This document shows, one piece after another, positions 1-7,996 of a stretch of 64,000 bases of DNA. The stretch's first letter is position 1. Each line of letters begins with the position of its first letter. This DNA comes from Polyangiaceae bacterium (lineage in GTDB: Bacteria; Myxococcota_A; Polyangia; Polyangiales; Polyangiaceae): positions 51,990 through 115,989 of the forward strand of contig JALHPN010000004.1 in NCBI GenBank assembly GCA_022842465.1. The letters are read 5' to 3'. Both the position numbers and the translations under genes were made by a program. The notes below the pieces were generated by a model, which saw only the letters and a program-made list of their open reading frames with translations, ran no database searches and was not told the origin of the DNA.

Positions 1-465
1 ATGGTCGTCCCTCTCGCCGAGCTCGCAGAGGGCGGTGTCGCGGCGGATGAGCCCGCGTGGTGGTACGGGGGAGCGAGCGCGGCGGGCAAGACGCCGGCCC
101 CAGCGAAGGTGGCCGTTGCGGCCGTGGCCGTGGCGCCCATCAGCCCCAAGGTCGTTCAAGGAGACTTGTTCGATCCCGGACCGCTCCTCGCGACAACGGT
201 CGAGCGTATCGGTCTACCGGGTGCCCTTCGAGCGCAGCTCGATCCGTCCGAGCTCGCGGCGCTGGCGTGCGTCTTCAGCAACCAGAACGCCCGCATCTCG
301 GACATCGCCCAGGCGCTCCGGCGACCGAAGGCGCGCGTCCCCGGCCTCATGTCGCGCCTCGTCGGCAAGCTCCATGCGGGAGGCTTTCCGTGCCTCCGCC
401 GGCAACCCCTCCCTGACGGTGAGGATCAGTACGTCTACGTCCGCCAAGGAACGGAACGCACATGA
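1..465 (+). CDS. pglZ: C-terminal part of BREX type 2 PglZ-like phosphatase (5' end outside window)
   Basis: The frame is open from the first base to a TGA at 463-465, so the gene almost certainly begins left of the window and the ATG at position 1 is probably internal. What is visible is an Ala/Pro-rich linker (residues ~15-50) bracketed by EPAWW and QGDLFDP. A compact ~70-residue helical end follows (DIAQALRRPKARVPGLMSRL, then LHAGGFPCLR), which looks like a small winged-helix. In BREX type 2, PglZ (an alkaline-phosphatase-superfamily protein) ends in a comparable linker plus helical domain and sits directly before brxD. The stop overlaps the brxD ATG (ATGA), so the two are translationally coupled. 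The phosphatase core is not in view, so identity rests on context and the tail. A less likely alternative is the TerB-domain protein of a Shango-like set. Confidence 0.55.
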   Translation: MVVPLAELAEGGVAADEPAWWYGGASAAGKTPAPAKVAVAAVAVAPISPKVVQGDLFDPGPLLATTVERIGLPGALRAQLDPSELAALACVFSNQNARISDIAQALRRPKARVPGLMSRLVGKLHAGGFPCLRRQPLPDGEDQYVYVRQGTERT

Positions 466-1808
466 CGCCGATCGCACCGGACCTCGCTCGTGACATCGTC
501 TCCGCTCTCCGCGCCGGCGTGGTTCCCCGCACGGGCCTCGAGTACTACGCCACGGGCCTCGATCTCCTGCTTCCCGTGGTGGAAAGCGAGCTCGACGAGG
601 TCGCCTCGGGCGAAGGCCGTGGTCGCTCCAAGTGGGTACGGGGCGAGTACGGCACCGGAAAGACCTTCGCCACGAGGCTCATCTCCGCTCGCGCACGAGC
701 GAAGCGCTTCGCGACGACCGAGGTGCAGATCTCGATCAACGACACGCCGCTGCACCACCTCGAGACCGTCTACCGCCGGATGATGGAGCGTCTCTCCACC
801 GACGCTCACGGTGAAGGAGCGTTCCGCGCCGTCGTCGATGCGTGGCTCTACGAAGTGGGCGACGAGGTCACCCGGCTCAAGGGGATCACCGAGGACGACC
901 CGCAGTTTGCGGCGCTGCTCGAGACGCGTCTGGAGGAGAAGCTCGCGGAGCTGAGCACGCGCAACCCCGCCTTCTCTCAGGTTCTACGCGCCTACAGCCG
1001 CGCCATGCAGGAGGGCGACTTCCAGGGAGCCCAGGGTTTGTTGGCCTGGCTCGCAGGGCAGCCCCACATCGACCGCTCGATCACCTCTCGTGCAGGTGTG
1101 AAGGGCGCTGTCGACGGGCAGGCGGCCCTCACGTTCCTACGTGGCGTACTCACGGTCCTTCGCCAAGCGGGACACGCGGGTCTCGTCGTCGTGCTCGACG
1201 AGGTGGAGACGATCCAGCGGATGCCGCCTCCGACGAGGGAAAAGTCGCTCAACGCCCTTCGTCAGCTCGTCGACATGCTCGCCAACAACGAGCTCCCCGG
1301 CCTCTACCTCATCGTCACGGGCACGTTCGCCTTCTTCGACGACTACAAGGGACTGAAGGGCCTCGCGCCTCTCTACCAACGAATCGCGACGCGCTTCGAA
1401 GCCGATCCGACGTTCGACAATCTGCGCGCGCCCCAGGTGCGCCTGCCCGCCTTCGACGAGGTTCGCCTCCTCGAGGTCGGCCGTCGCGTGCGGGATCTCT
1501 TCCCGGCACAGCACGCGGAGCGCAAAGCGCAGCGCGCCAACGACGCGTTCCTCGCCGCACTCACCAAAAAGGTCGCGACCGGTTTTGGCGGTAAGGTCGC
1601 CGTCGCCCCCCGAATCTTCCTGCGTGAGCTGGTCGATGTCCTCGACAAGGTCGACCAGTACGACAACTACGATCCCGCCAAGCAGTACGATCTCAAGCTC
1701 GACGAAGCCGAGCTGACGGCCGAGGAGCTCGCCGCACGCCGAGGCGAGGAGCCGGCGGCCGCTGGAGACGCCGGCGCTGACAAACCCAAGAAGCGCCTCG
1801 ACGGGTAG
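462..1808 (+). CDS. brxD: BREX ATP-binding protein BrxD
   Basis: A 448-aa P-loop ATPase. Residues 61-68 (GEYGTGKT) form the Walker A motif. The stretch after it, containing FATTEVQIS and the TPLHHLETVYRRMMERL block, is characteristic of BrxD. A Walker B-like VVVLDEVE lies near residues 242-249 and is followed by a sensor-like region (YLIVTGTFAFF). Length fits the family (about 440 aa). BrxD is the ATPase of BREX types 2 and 6 and is normally encoded beside the Lhr-like helicase BrxHI, as here. BREX blocks phage DNA replication and depends on host methylation by PglX, which would be encoded to the left. The C-terminal ~40 residues are charged and low in complexity (KPKKRLDG end). The start is fixed by the 4-bp overlap with the preceding stop. 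Confidence 0.85.
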   Translation: MTPIAPDLARDIVSALRAGVVPRTGLEYYATGLDLLLPVVESELDEVASGEGRGRSKWVRGEYGTGKTFATRLISARARAKRFATTEVQISINDTPLHHLETVYRRMMERLSTDAHGEGAFRAVVDAWLYEVGDEVTRLKGITEDDPQFAALLETRLEEKLAELSTRNPAFSQVLRAYSRAMQEGDFQGAQGLLAWLAGQPHIDRSITSRAGVKGAVDGQAALTFLRGVLTVLRQAGHAGLVVVLDEVETIQRMPPPTREKSLNALRQLVDMLANNELPGLYLIVTGTFAFFDDYKGLKGLAPLYQRIATRFEADPTFDNLRAPQVRLPAFDEVRLLEVGRRVRDLFPAQHAERKAQRANDAFLAALTKKVATGFGGKVAVAPRIFLRELVDVLDKVDQYDNYDPAKQYDLKLDEAELTAEELAARRGEEPAAAGDAGADKPKKRLDG

Positions 1809-1813
1809 CGGCG

Positions 1814-4582
1814 ATGGTGGGCGACATCGCAGCTTCGAGCTTCTTCCGCCTGCACCCGAACTTGCAGCACGCCATCGTGCATGACCTCGGGTGGCGTTCG
1901 TTGCGGCCTGTCCAGGAGCTCGCCGGTGATGCGATCCTCGATGGGCGCAACTCGGTGATCTTGGCGCCCACGGCCGGCGGCAAGACGGAGGCGAGCATCT
2001 TCCCGATCGTCTCGCAGATCCTGAGCGAGCAGCTCCGTCCCGTCGCGGCGCTCTACATCTGCCCGATCCGCGCGCTCCTCAACAACCAAGAGGATCGCAT
2101 CCAGCGCTACGCGCGGATGGTCGGCCTCGACGCCTTCAAGTGGCACGGCGACGTGGGAACGGCGGCGCGCACTCGCTTCGCGCGCGATCCGGCCCACATC
2201 CTCATGATCACGCCCGAGTCGCTCGAGGTGATGCTCATCGGGCAGCGGCGTGAAGCCCGCGAGCTCCTCAAGGGGCTTCGTACCGTCATCATCGACGAGG
2301 TCCACGCCTTCGCCGCCGACGACCGCGGCGCTCATCTCGCGAGCCTGATCGAGCGGCTCGTGCAGCTCACCGGCTCGGACATCCAGCGTGTCGGACTGTC
2401 GGCGACGGTCGGGAACCCGCAGGTCATCGGGCAGTGGCTCCAGGGATCGAGCCGTCGGGCGTTCCGCCTCGTCGACCCCCCAAAGCCTCCAACGCGCCGA
2501 GAGCTCCACGTCGACTTTCGTGATGGGGTAGGCGCAGCTTCAGCGGCCATCAGTCAGATGTCTCGGGGGAAGAAGAGCCTGGTCTTCGTCGAGAGCCGCT
2601 CTCGCGCCGAGCAAGTCGCCCAGGCGATGACAGGCACGGGCGTCGAGGTGTTCATCCACCACAGTGCGGTGAGCCGAGCCGACCGCGCGCTAGCCGAGTC
2701 GCAGTTCACGAGCGGGCAGAACACGGCGATCGTGTGCACGTCGACGATGGAGCTTGGGATCGATGTCGGCGATCTCGATCAGATCGTTCAGGTCGACGCA
2801 CCGAGCAGCGTCGCGTCGTTCCTGCAGCGGATAGGACGCACGGGCCGCCGGGACGACACTCATCAGAACTGCACCTTCGTGTGCCTGACGCCCGAGTCGC
2901 TGCTTCAGTCCGTGGCGATCCTGCGGCTCGTCAACCAAGGCTGGGTAGAAGACGTGCGGCCCGCAGCGCAGGCGATGCACGTGCTCGCGCATCAGATCAT
3001 GGCGCTGTCGCTCCAAGAGGGCGGGATCTCGCGCCATCAGCTCTTGCCTTGGGTCGATTCGGCCTACCCCTTCACGAGCATTCGCGAGGAGCGCGTGCAG
3101 GAGCTCGTGAACACGATGATTGAACGGCAGATCCTCCACGAAGCGGACGGGCTGCTCTCCTTGGGTCAACGCGGTGAGCGGCTCTACGGCCGCCGCAACT
3201 TCTTCGAGCTGTATGCGGTCTTCACGGCGCCGCCGATCCTCCGCGTGACGCACGGACGAGAAGAGGTGGGCTCCGTGCAGTCCCTCTTCGTCTCGATGCA
3301 CGACCGTGAGAAGGGCCCGCTCTGCTTTCGCCTGGCCGGTCGCGCGTGGGAGGTCGAGAACGTCGACTGGTCGAAGGGCCTGCTCGAAGTGCATCCCGCC
3401 GCGCAGGGGCGCGTCCCGAGCTGGATCGGCATGCCGAGCCTCCTCTCGACGAAGCTCTGTCAGACGATGCTCGACGTCCTGATCAATCCGGGGCCCGAGG
3501 CGGACTGGCTCAGCGCGGACGCCGCCGGGCAGCTCGCACAGCTACGTGAGGGATATGAGGGCCTGCTAGCCGAAGGCACCGCCCCGATGGAGGAGGACGC
3601 CGACGGGGTCCGCTGGCACACGTTCGGCGGCGGGGCAGTCAACCGCCTGCTCGGCGCCGGCCTCGAATCGGTCACGGGGCGCCGGTGGACCGCCGGGAAC
3701 CTTTCCATCCACTGCAAGGAGGTTGGCCTTTCCGACGCGACGACGGCTGCCCGCGCTCTCCCCGGGCTGGACTGGGAGCGCGTCGCCTCTACCGCCGCGC
3801 ACGCCATGGCGCGGGGGATGGTGAGCAAGTTCCAGCCGTGCCTCCCGGAGGATGCCGAGGACCGCTTGCTCGCCGAGCGCCTCTTGGACATCGCGGGGGC
3901 CCTTCGGTTTCTCGCCACGACGAGCGTGAACGGCACGCGGCCGGCGACCCGCCCCGCGGGCCTTCGGCTCGTCGATGCCGAGGCGCACGGCCCCGGGCTA
4001 CAGCTCGAGCTGCCGGTCAGGCCCGGCGCGCCCCAGCGTGGGATCAAGAACCCCGTTCAGTGGGTGGACACGCCCGCGGCACTGCGAGAGGTGGCAAGCG
4101 AGCTCCGCGCGACATCGACCGTAGGCCTCGACGTCGAGACGGCGCTCGACTTCGGCACGCTCTGCCTGATCCAAGTCGCGACGGCGACGAGGACCTACCT
4201 CATCGACCCGTTCGCTGTCGGATCGCTCGACCCAGTCCGCGAGTTGCTGACAGGGTCGACGCCGATCAAGGTGATCCACAATGCTCGATTCGAGCAGCGC
4301 GTGCTCGCCGCGTTGGGGATCGAGCTCGGAGGCGTGTTCGACACCTTGGAGGCGTCACGTCGTGTCCACGGTCGCGAGGTGCTCGGCGGCCATAGCCTCG
4401 CGATGGTGTGCGAGCGGGAGCTCGGCTTCACGCTCGACAAGGGCGAGCAGACGTCGAACTGGAGCCGGCGTCCGCTCGATGCGGAGCAACTCCGGTACGC
4501 GGCGCTCGACGCCGAGGTGCTGTTGGCGTTGTACGAAAAGCTGACCGTGGGCAATCGCCCGCTCGTCGATGGGGGAGCATAG
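1814..4582 (+). CDS. brxHI: BrxHI-like Lhr-type helicase with C-terminal DEDDy 3'-5' exonuclease domain
   Basis: A 922-aa superfamily 2 helicase. It has Walker A PTAGGKT (~residues 53-59), motif II DEVH (~161), motif III LSAT and motif VI QRIGRTGR (~337-344), followed by the long accessory region expected of Lhr-like enzymes. From about residue 745 it continues into an RNase D/DEDD-type exonuclease domain: ExoI GLDVET (~771), ExoII IHNARFE, and ExoIII YAALDAEV with the Tyr and Asp of the DEDDy subclass. The ExoII acidic residue is Glu where Asp is usual. The gene starts 5 bp after brxD, and its stop lies 2 bp before the next small ORF. In BREX types 2 and 6, BrxHI is the Lhr-like helicase; the exonuclease extension suggests unwinding coupled to strand degradation (inference). 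Confidence 0.8.
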   Translation: MVGDIAASSFFRLHPNLQHAIVHDLGWRSLRPVQELAGDAILDGRNSVILAPTAGGKTEASIFPIVSQILSEQLRPVAALYICPIRALLNNQEDRIQRYARMVGLDAFKWHGDVGTAARTRFARDPAHILMITPESLEVMLIGQRREARELLKGLRTVIIDEVHAFAADDRGAHLASLIERLVQLTGSDIQRVGLSATVGNPQVIGQWLQGSSRRAFRLVDPPKPPTRRELHVDFRDGVGAASAAISQMSRGKKSLVFVESRSRAEQVAQAMTGTGVEVFIHHSAVSRADRALAESQFTSGQNTAIVCTSTMELGIDVGDLDQIVQVDAPSSVASFLQRIGRTGRRDDTHQNCTFVCLTPESLLQSVAILRLVNQGWVEDVRPAAQAMHVLAHQIMALSLQEGGISRHQLLPWVDSAYPFTSIREERVQELVNTMIERQILHEADGLLSLGQRGERLYGRRNFFELYAVFTAPPILRVTHGREEVGSVQSLFVSMHDREKGPLCFRLAGRAWEVENVDWSKGLLEVHPAAQGRVPSWIGMPSLLSTKLCQTMLDVLINPGPEADWLSADAAGQLAQLREGYEGLLAEGTAPMEEDADGVRWHTFGGGAVNRLLGAGLESVTGRRWTAGNLSIHCKEVGLSDATTAARALPGLDWERVASTAAHAMARGMVSKFQPCLPEDAEDRLLAERLLDIAGALRFLATTSVNGTRPATRPAGLRLVDAEAHGPGLQLELPVRPGAPQRGIKNPVQWVDTPAALREVASELRATSTVGLDVETALDFGTLCLIQVATATRTYLIDPFAVGSLDPVRELLTGSTPIKVIHNARFEQRVLAALGIELGGVFDTLEASRRVHGREVLGGHSLAMVCERELGFTLDKGEQTSNWSRRPLDAEQLRYAALDAEVLLALYEKLTVGNRPLVDGGA

Positions 4583-4584
4583 AG

Positions 4585-4722
4585 ATGGCGTCGAGACGAC
4601 GAGCTTATCCGCTCGTAGATTTTACATGTGCTGCACTGCGCAGGGCTAGGTGGTCGACCACCGACGCGTGGCGAGCCGTCGAGCGAATGATCGCGTTTCT
4701 ACCTGCCGAGGGCAGTGCGTGA
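4585..4722 (+). CDS. Small 45-aa ORF coupled to the defence operon, unknown function
   Basis: The ATG at 4585 follows a strong ribosome-binding site (GGGGGAG at 4571-4577, 7-bp spacing) and lies 2 bp after the brxHI stop. The stop at 4720-4722 overlaps a GTG start at 4719 (GTGA), the same coupling style used elsewhere in this operon. The product is 45 residues, basic at the N-terminus (ASRRRAYP), with a C-terminal amphipathic stretch (TTDAWRAVERMIAFL). No family is recognised. It could be a genuine small protein or a leader that couples translation of the following nuclease-like gene. Spacing, RBS and overlap argue for translation; the shortness argues for caution. Confidence 0.5.
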   Translation: MASRRRAYPLVDFTCAALRRARWSTTDAWRAVERMIAFLPAEGSA

Positions 4723-6641
4723 AGCTGGCGAAGGAAGCCCCCTCGCGACTCCAGGCACTCTCGAGCCTGCTCCTCTCGGTGCCCGATCGGTACCGAAAAA
4801 ACGAGGACTTCTTTCGGGCAATCCGCAGGTTCGTGGGGGCGTCGACGCCGGAGGAGCGCGAGACTGCTCTCGGTGACCTCAACGTCTGGGCCCTGCGAAA
4901 GCAGATCGAGGCGGAGACGGAGGGGGCGGAGGGGGCCGCCAAGGGCTTTGCCAAGACGCTGCTCGATGTGCACCCCGAAATCGTCGTGCATGCGCGCCGG
5001 GTCCCCCACCTTGGAGCGCTCGCACCCTTGGCCCCTCTCCCCGCAACACGCTGGGACTACGTGCGCCTGCTACTGCGGACGCTTCTTGAGATGAAGCAGC
5101 AGCAACCCGGACTTGGTCTCGGCAGCTCCACGTTCGGGATCAACCATGGCAAGTCGTCCCTCTCCGGGCTTGAGATCGCGCAGGCGTGGTCCGTGCTCGG
5201 TGGCTACGGTCACCTCTTCGGAACCTTCGCGACGGAGCGCGGTGTGCTGTTTGCCCTCGACTCCGACTCAGGTCTGGAGCGTCGGTTCGTGAGCCAGCTT
5301 GCAACCGACCTGCGAACCGCCGGTGAAGATGTCCTTCGGCGACGCGATCTGTATCGCACGTTCTACGTCCTGGCGGGCTGGCGCGCCTCTCGTTGGTCGG
5401 GGTCGGCAACCAGGACGACGGCCCTCCTCCTTCTTCGCAACCTGCTGTCGCCGCCTCCGGACGCAACATGGACGCGTTTGCTCTGGGCGTTCCGGCGGGC
5501 GCGCCAGATCGCCTATACGCGGCTGCACTCGATGCTCGGCGTGTCGATCGCGAGCTCCCCCATCCCGATCCCAAGGGCGGTTCGAGAACTCCGCCCGTTG
5601 TCGCAGATCTCGTTCTTGAACGAGGAGACGGAACCGCGAGGCGCCGTGGCTGGCCTTATTGACGCGCTCGACCGGTTCTACGGCGACGTGTTCTTTACGT
5701 CACCAGTGGCGAGCGAACGCGTACTCAGACACTTGAAGGAGTTCAAGCTCTGGTGGCAGGCGTCGAGCGCCAACCTCGAGGAACGGCTTGAGGCACTCGC
5801 CTCCGAGCCGGTCGATTGGCCAACCTCGAGCACGCCAACCCGCGCTCACTTCGCGCGACTCCATGTGCCTGACGGTGGGATCGGATGGACGAATGAGGTC
5901 CGGCAGTGGTTGAGAGATGGCAACGACACGTGGGACGGCGGCAACTTTCTCATCACGCCGTCGCGCCGCCGGGGTGACGAGTGCAGCGTGGTCGATCTCT
6001 ACGTCCAGGGTCCGCCAACGCCGCGGCTCGTTGCTCACGTCGCCTCCATCCTTGCCGCACGCAACGAAGCAACGTGGGCGGCCGCGCAATCAACCCAGGG
6101 CACGAGCCGCGATCTTTGGCGCTCAGTTGCCGGCTTCGGACTAAGCCTGTTCCAGCTCCTCCTCGCGAAGGGACGGCTAGCGCAGCTCGAACCGGTGTCG
6201 GCTGATGGCGGTGTCGGGCTCGCAATCGCCGCGACGTCGGCGACGTCGGGCTGCGGGCGGATCCATGGCTTCGCGCAACGAGTCGATGAGGAGGCCCGCC
6301 GCGCGGAGCTAGATGCACTGCGCGAGGTCGCCCTGCGGGTGGCGCCACGTGACGCCGTCTGGTTCGCGTTTCTCGGGCGCCTCCGCATCTTGGACGAGGA
6401 GTCGGGGAGGCCGCTCCAGGAGCTCGACGGGATCTTCGCACTGATCGGACGGACCGGTATCGAGTGGCACTTCGTCGAGCACAAAGGCGGCGATGCGGGA
6501 GGCATGCGAGGGCAGCTCGATGAGCTCGCACGTCATCTTGCGGTTGCGGTACCCGCCTGCGACTTCGTCTCCGTCGCCAACGGGAAGGCGGCCCATACAG
6601 CAGTGCTCTGGCCCGCGGCTCCTGCGGAGGAGGGCGTCTGA
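4719..6641 (+). CDS. Unrecognised 640-aa protein with C-terminal PD-(D/E)xK-like signature
   Basis: I chose the GTG at 4719 because it has a GAGGG box 6 bp upstream and overlaps the preceding small ORF; a longer GTG start at 4650 is possible. The N-terminal ~450 residues are alpha-helical and of no recognised family. Near the C-terminus the pattern D570, then 16 residues, then E587-H-K589 (LDGIFALIG followed by WHFVEHKGGD) has the spacing and beta-strand context of a PD-(D/E)xK nuclease core. It is followed by a helix (QLDELARHLAVAV), as in restriction-type endonucleases. The nuclease assignment is an inference from this pattern. The stop overlaps the next ATG by one base. The position inside a BREX-linked operon makes a defence effector or processing role likely. 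Confidence 0.6.
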   Translation: MKLAKEAPSRLQALSSLLLSVPDRYRKNEDFFRAIRRFVGASTPEERETALGDLNVWALRKQIEAETEGAEGAAKGFAKTLLDVHPEIVVHARRVPHLGALAPLAPLPATRWDYVRLLLRTLLEMKQQQPGLGLGSSTFGINHGKSSLSGLEIAQAWSVLGGYGHLFGTFATERGVLFALDSDSGLERRFVSQLATDLRTAGEDVLRRRDLYRTFYVLAGWRASRWSGSATRTTALLLLRNLLSPPPDATWTRLLWAFRRARQIAYTRLHSMLGVSIASSPIPIPRAVRELRPLSQISFLNEETEPRGAVAGLIDALDRFYGDVFFTSPVASERVLRHLKEFKLWWQASSANLEERLEALASEPVDWPTSSTPTRAHFARLHVPDGGIGWTNEVRQWLRDGNDTWDGGNFLITPSRRRGDECSVVDLYVQGPPTPRLVAHVASILAARNEATWAAAQSTQGTSRDLWRSVAGFGLSLFQLLLAKGRLAQLEPVSADGGVGLAIAATSATSGCGRIHGFAQRVDEEARRAELDALREVALRVAPRDAVWFAFLGRLRILDEESGRPLQELDGIFALIGRTGIEWHFVEHKGGDAGGMRGQLDELARHLAVAVPACDFVSVANGKAAHTAVLWPAAPAEEGV

Positions 6642-7996
6642 TGGTCGCTCACGCCCCCGTGCTCTTGCTCCATCCACGACCGACGGAGCTTCTCTACTGG
6701 TCAGCCCCGCTCGCGGCCGATGGGGACTTTTCACCAGAGGACCCCCTCGCGCTCGACTACATCGGCCAGCAGGTCGGTAACGTGCTCCTCCCGACGCTCA
6801 CGACGCGGACGAGCCGGGCTCAGAGCTACGTCGTGGTGCTCTTCGGGCTTCGTCTCGCGGAGACCATGCGCGTAGAGCTCGGCCTGCCCGCAGACGACGG
6901 CACGCGCGTCGCGCTCTTCGAGCGATGGGAGCGCTTCTGGTGCCTTTCGGTGCTCGAGTCGCGCAACGGGCCTCTGCCTCGCGGGGATGAGGACGCCATG
7001 CGCGGGATCCGTGGTGCGAGCCGAGCATGGTTCGCGGGGGACACGCCGCTGCCGCTCGACTTCTCGCTCATCAGCCGTCAATCGGAGCTGGGCTCGCTCG
7101 GCGCGTACCTCTCGTCGCTGCGCGCATCGGGACTGGTCACGCCTGGCACGCTCCGCCCGACCAATCTCGCGACCGAGATCCTCGACGCGTTCTGGGACGA
7201 GCCCGAGGCGAACGCCAACACGAAGGCTTTCGACGAGTACGCGCACCTCGCGCTCGACCCGTCGTCCAACAGGATCCATCGAAAGCTGGCCAAGGTGACG
7301 CTGCGAGGCGTCGGCGAACGAACACGGCTCAGCTGCTTGCGCGCGCGCGATCGCAAGGCTCAACAAAGTCGCCTCTACGACGCGCTCTTCGCGCGCGTCC
7401 GTGACGACAGCACGCCGGTTGTTGGTCGCCTCGTCGAACGAGCGATCAAGCAAGGCGTCTCCGATCCGCGCACCTTCTTCGCGGGTGCAGCGGATGGAAG
7501 GTATGGATCCGTGGAAGAGGAGCTCAAGGAGCGCCTCCGCTTCGCGTGGGCGTTCTCCGCCGCTGCCAAGCACTGGCTCGACGCGTTCAATGCCGTCTAC
7601 AATGAGGCGTGGAAGGGCGACGGACTCGTCCCGCGCAAGCGCGTCGAGGCCCGACTCAACAGCCGCTTGCCCGACCTCGCGCAGGCGTCGAAGCGCTTGC
7701 TCGACGAGCCTGGCATCGTCCACCTCCGACGCCTGCCCGTCCACGGAAAGGGCTTCGTCGAGCTCGCTTCCTGCGGAGCTACGGCGGGCGCTCCGGCGAT
7801 CCTCGATGAGCTCCTTGCCTTCCACGCACGCGTTCAGCACGATCGCCGCGGCGCGAGGGGCTGGATCGGCCTGGAAGGCGACCGAGTCAGCGTTGAGCTT
7901 TCGTCGTACACGGGGCACCGAGGCGAGACCGCCTATCCGTCGCTCAAGTTCGATGTCGTGCGCTCCCTCCTCCGCGATCTGGGGCGCCTTCCATGA
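6641..7996 (+). CDS. Unknown 451-aa operon protein
   Basis: The protein is soluble and predominantly helical, with no signal peptide or membrane segment. No family is recognised. Visible landmarks are the N-terminal LLLHPRPTELLYWSAPLA, a basic patch around residues 205-245 (GERTRLSCLRARDRKAQQSR), and a C-terminal region rich in charged turns (HGKGFVELASCG, YPSLKFDVVRSLLRDLG). The basic patches would suit nucleic-acid contact, but that is speculation. It starts on the last base of the preceding stop (TGATG), and its own stop overlaps the next start (ATGA at 7993-7996). It is therefore almost certainly co-translated with the nuclease-like protein before it and the PLD protein after it. Confidence 0.75.
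   Translation: MVAHAPVLLLHPRPTELLYWSAPLAADGDFSPEDPLALDYIGQQVGNVLLPTLTTRTSRAQSYVVVLFGLRLAETMRVELGLPADDGTRVALFERWERFWCLSVLESRNGPLPRGDEDAMRGIRGASRAWFAGDTPLPLDFSLISRQSELGSLGAYLSSLRASGLVTPGTLRPTNLATEILDAFWDEPEANANTKAFDEYAHLALDPSSNRIHRKLAKVTLRGVGERTRLSCLRARDRKAQQSRLYDALFARVRDDSTPVVGRLVERAIKQGVSDPRTFFAGAADGRYGSVEEELKERLRFAWAFSAAAKHWLDAFNAVYNEAWKGDGLVPRKRVEARLNSRLPDLAQASKRLLDEPGIVHLRRLPVHGKGFVELASCGATAGAPAILDELLAFHARVQHDRRGARGWIGLEGDRVSVELSSYTGHRGETAYPSLKFDVVRSLLRDLGRLP

Noticed and set aside
1..465. Treating the ATG at base 1 as a genuine start
   Set aside because: The frame is open to the window edge and the first residues read as the inside of a protein. The expected upstream phosphatase core is outside the window.
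1..4582. Shango (TerB protein, ATPase, helicase) as the identity of the first three genes
   Set aside because: The ATPase matches BrxD block by block, and the visible tail of the first gene lacks TerB-C features. BREX type 2 order fits better, though the first gene is only partly visible.
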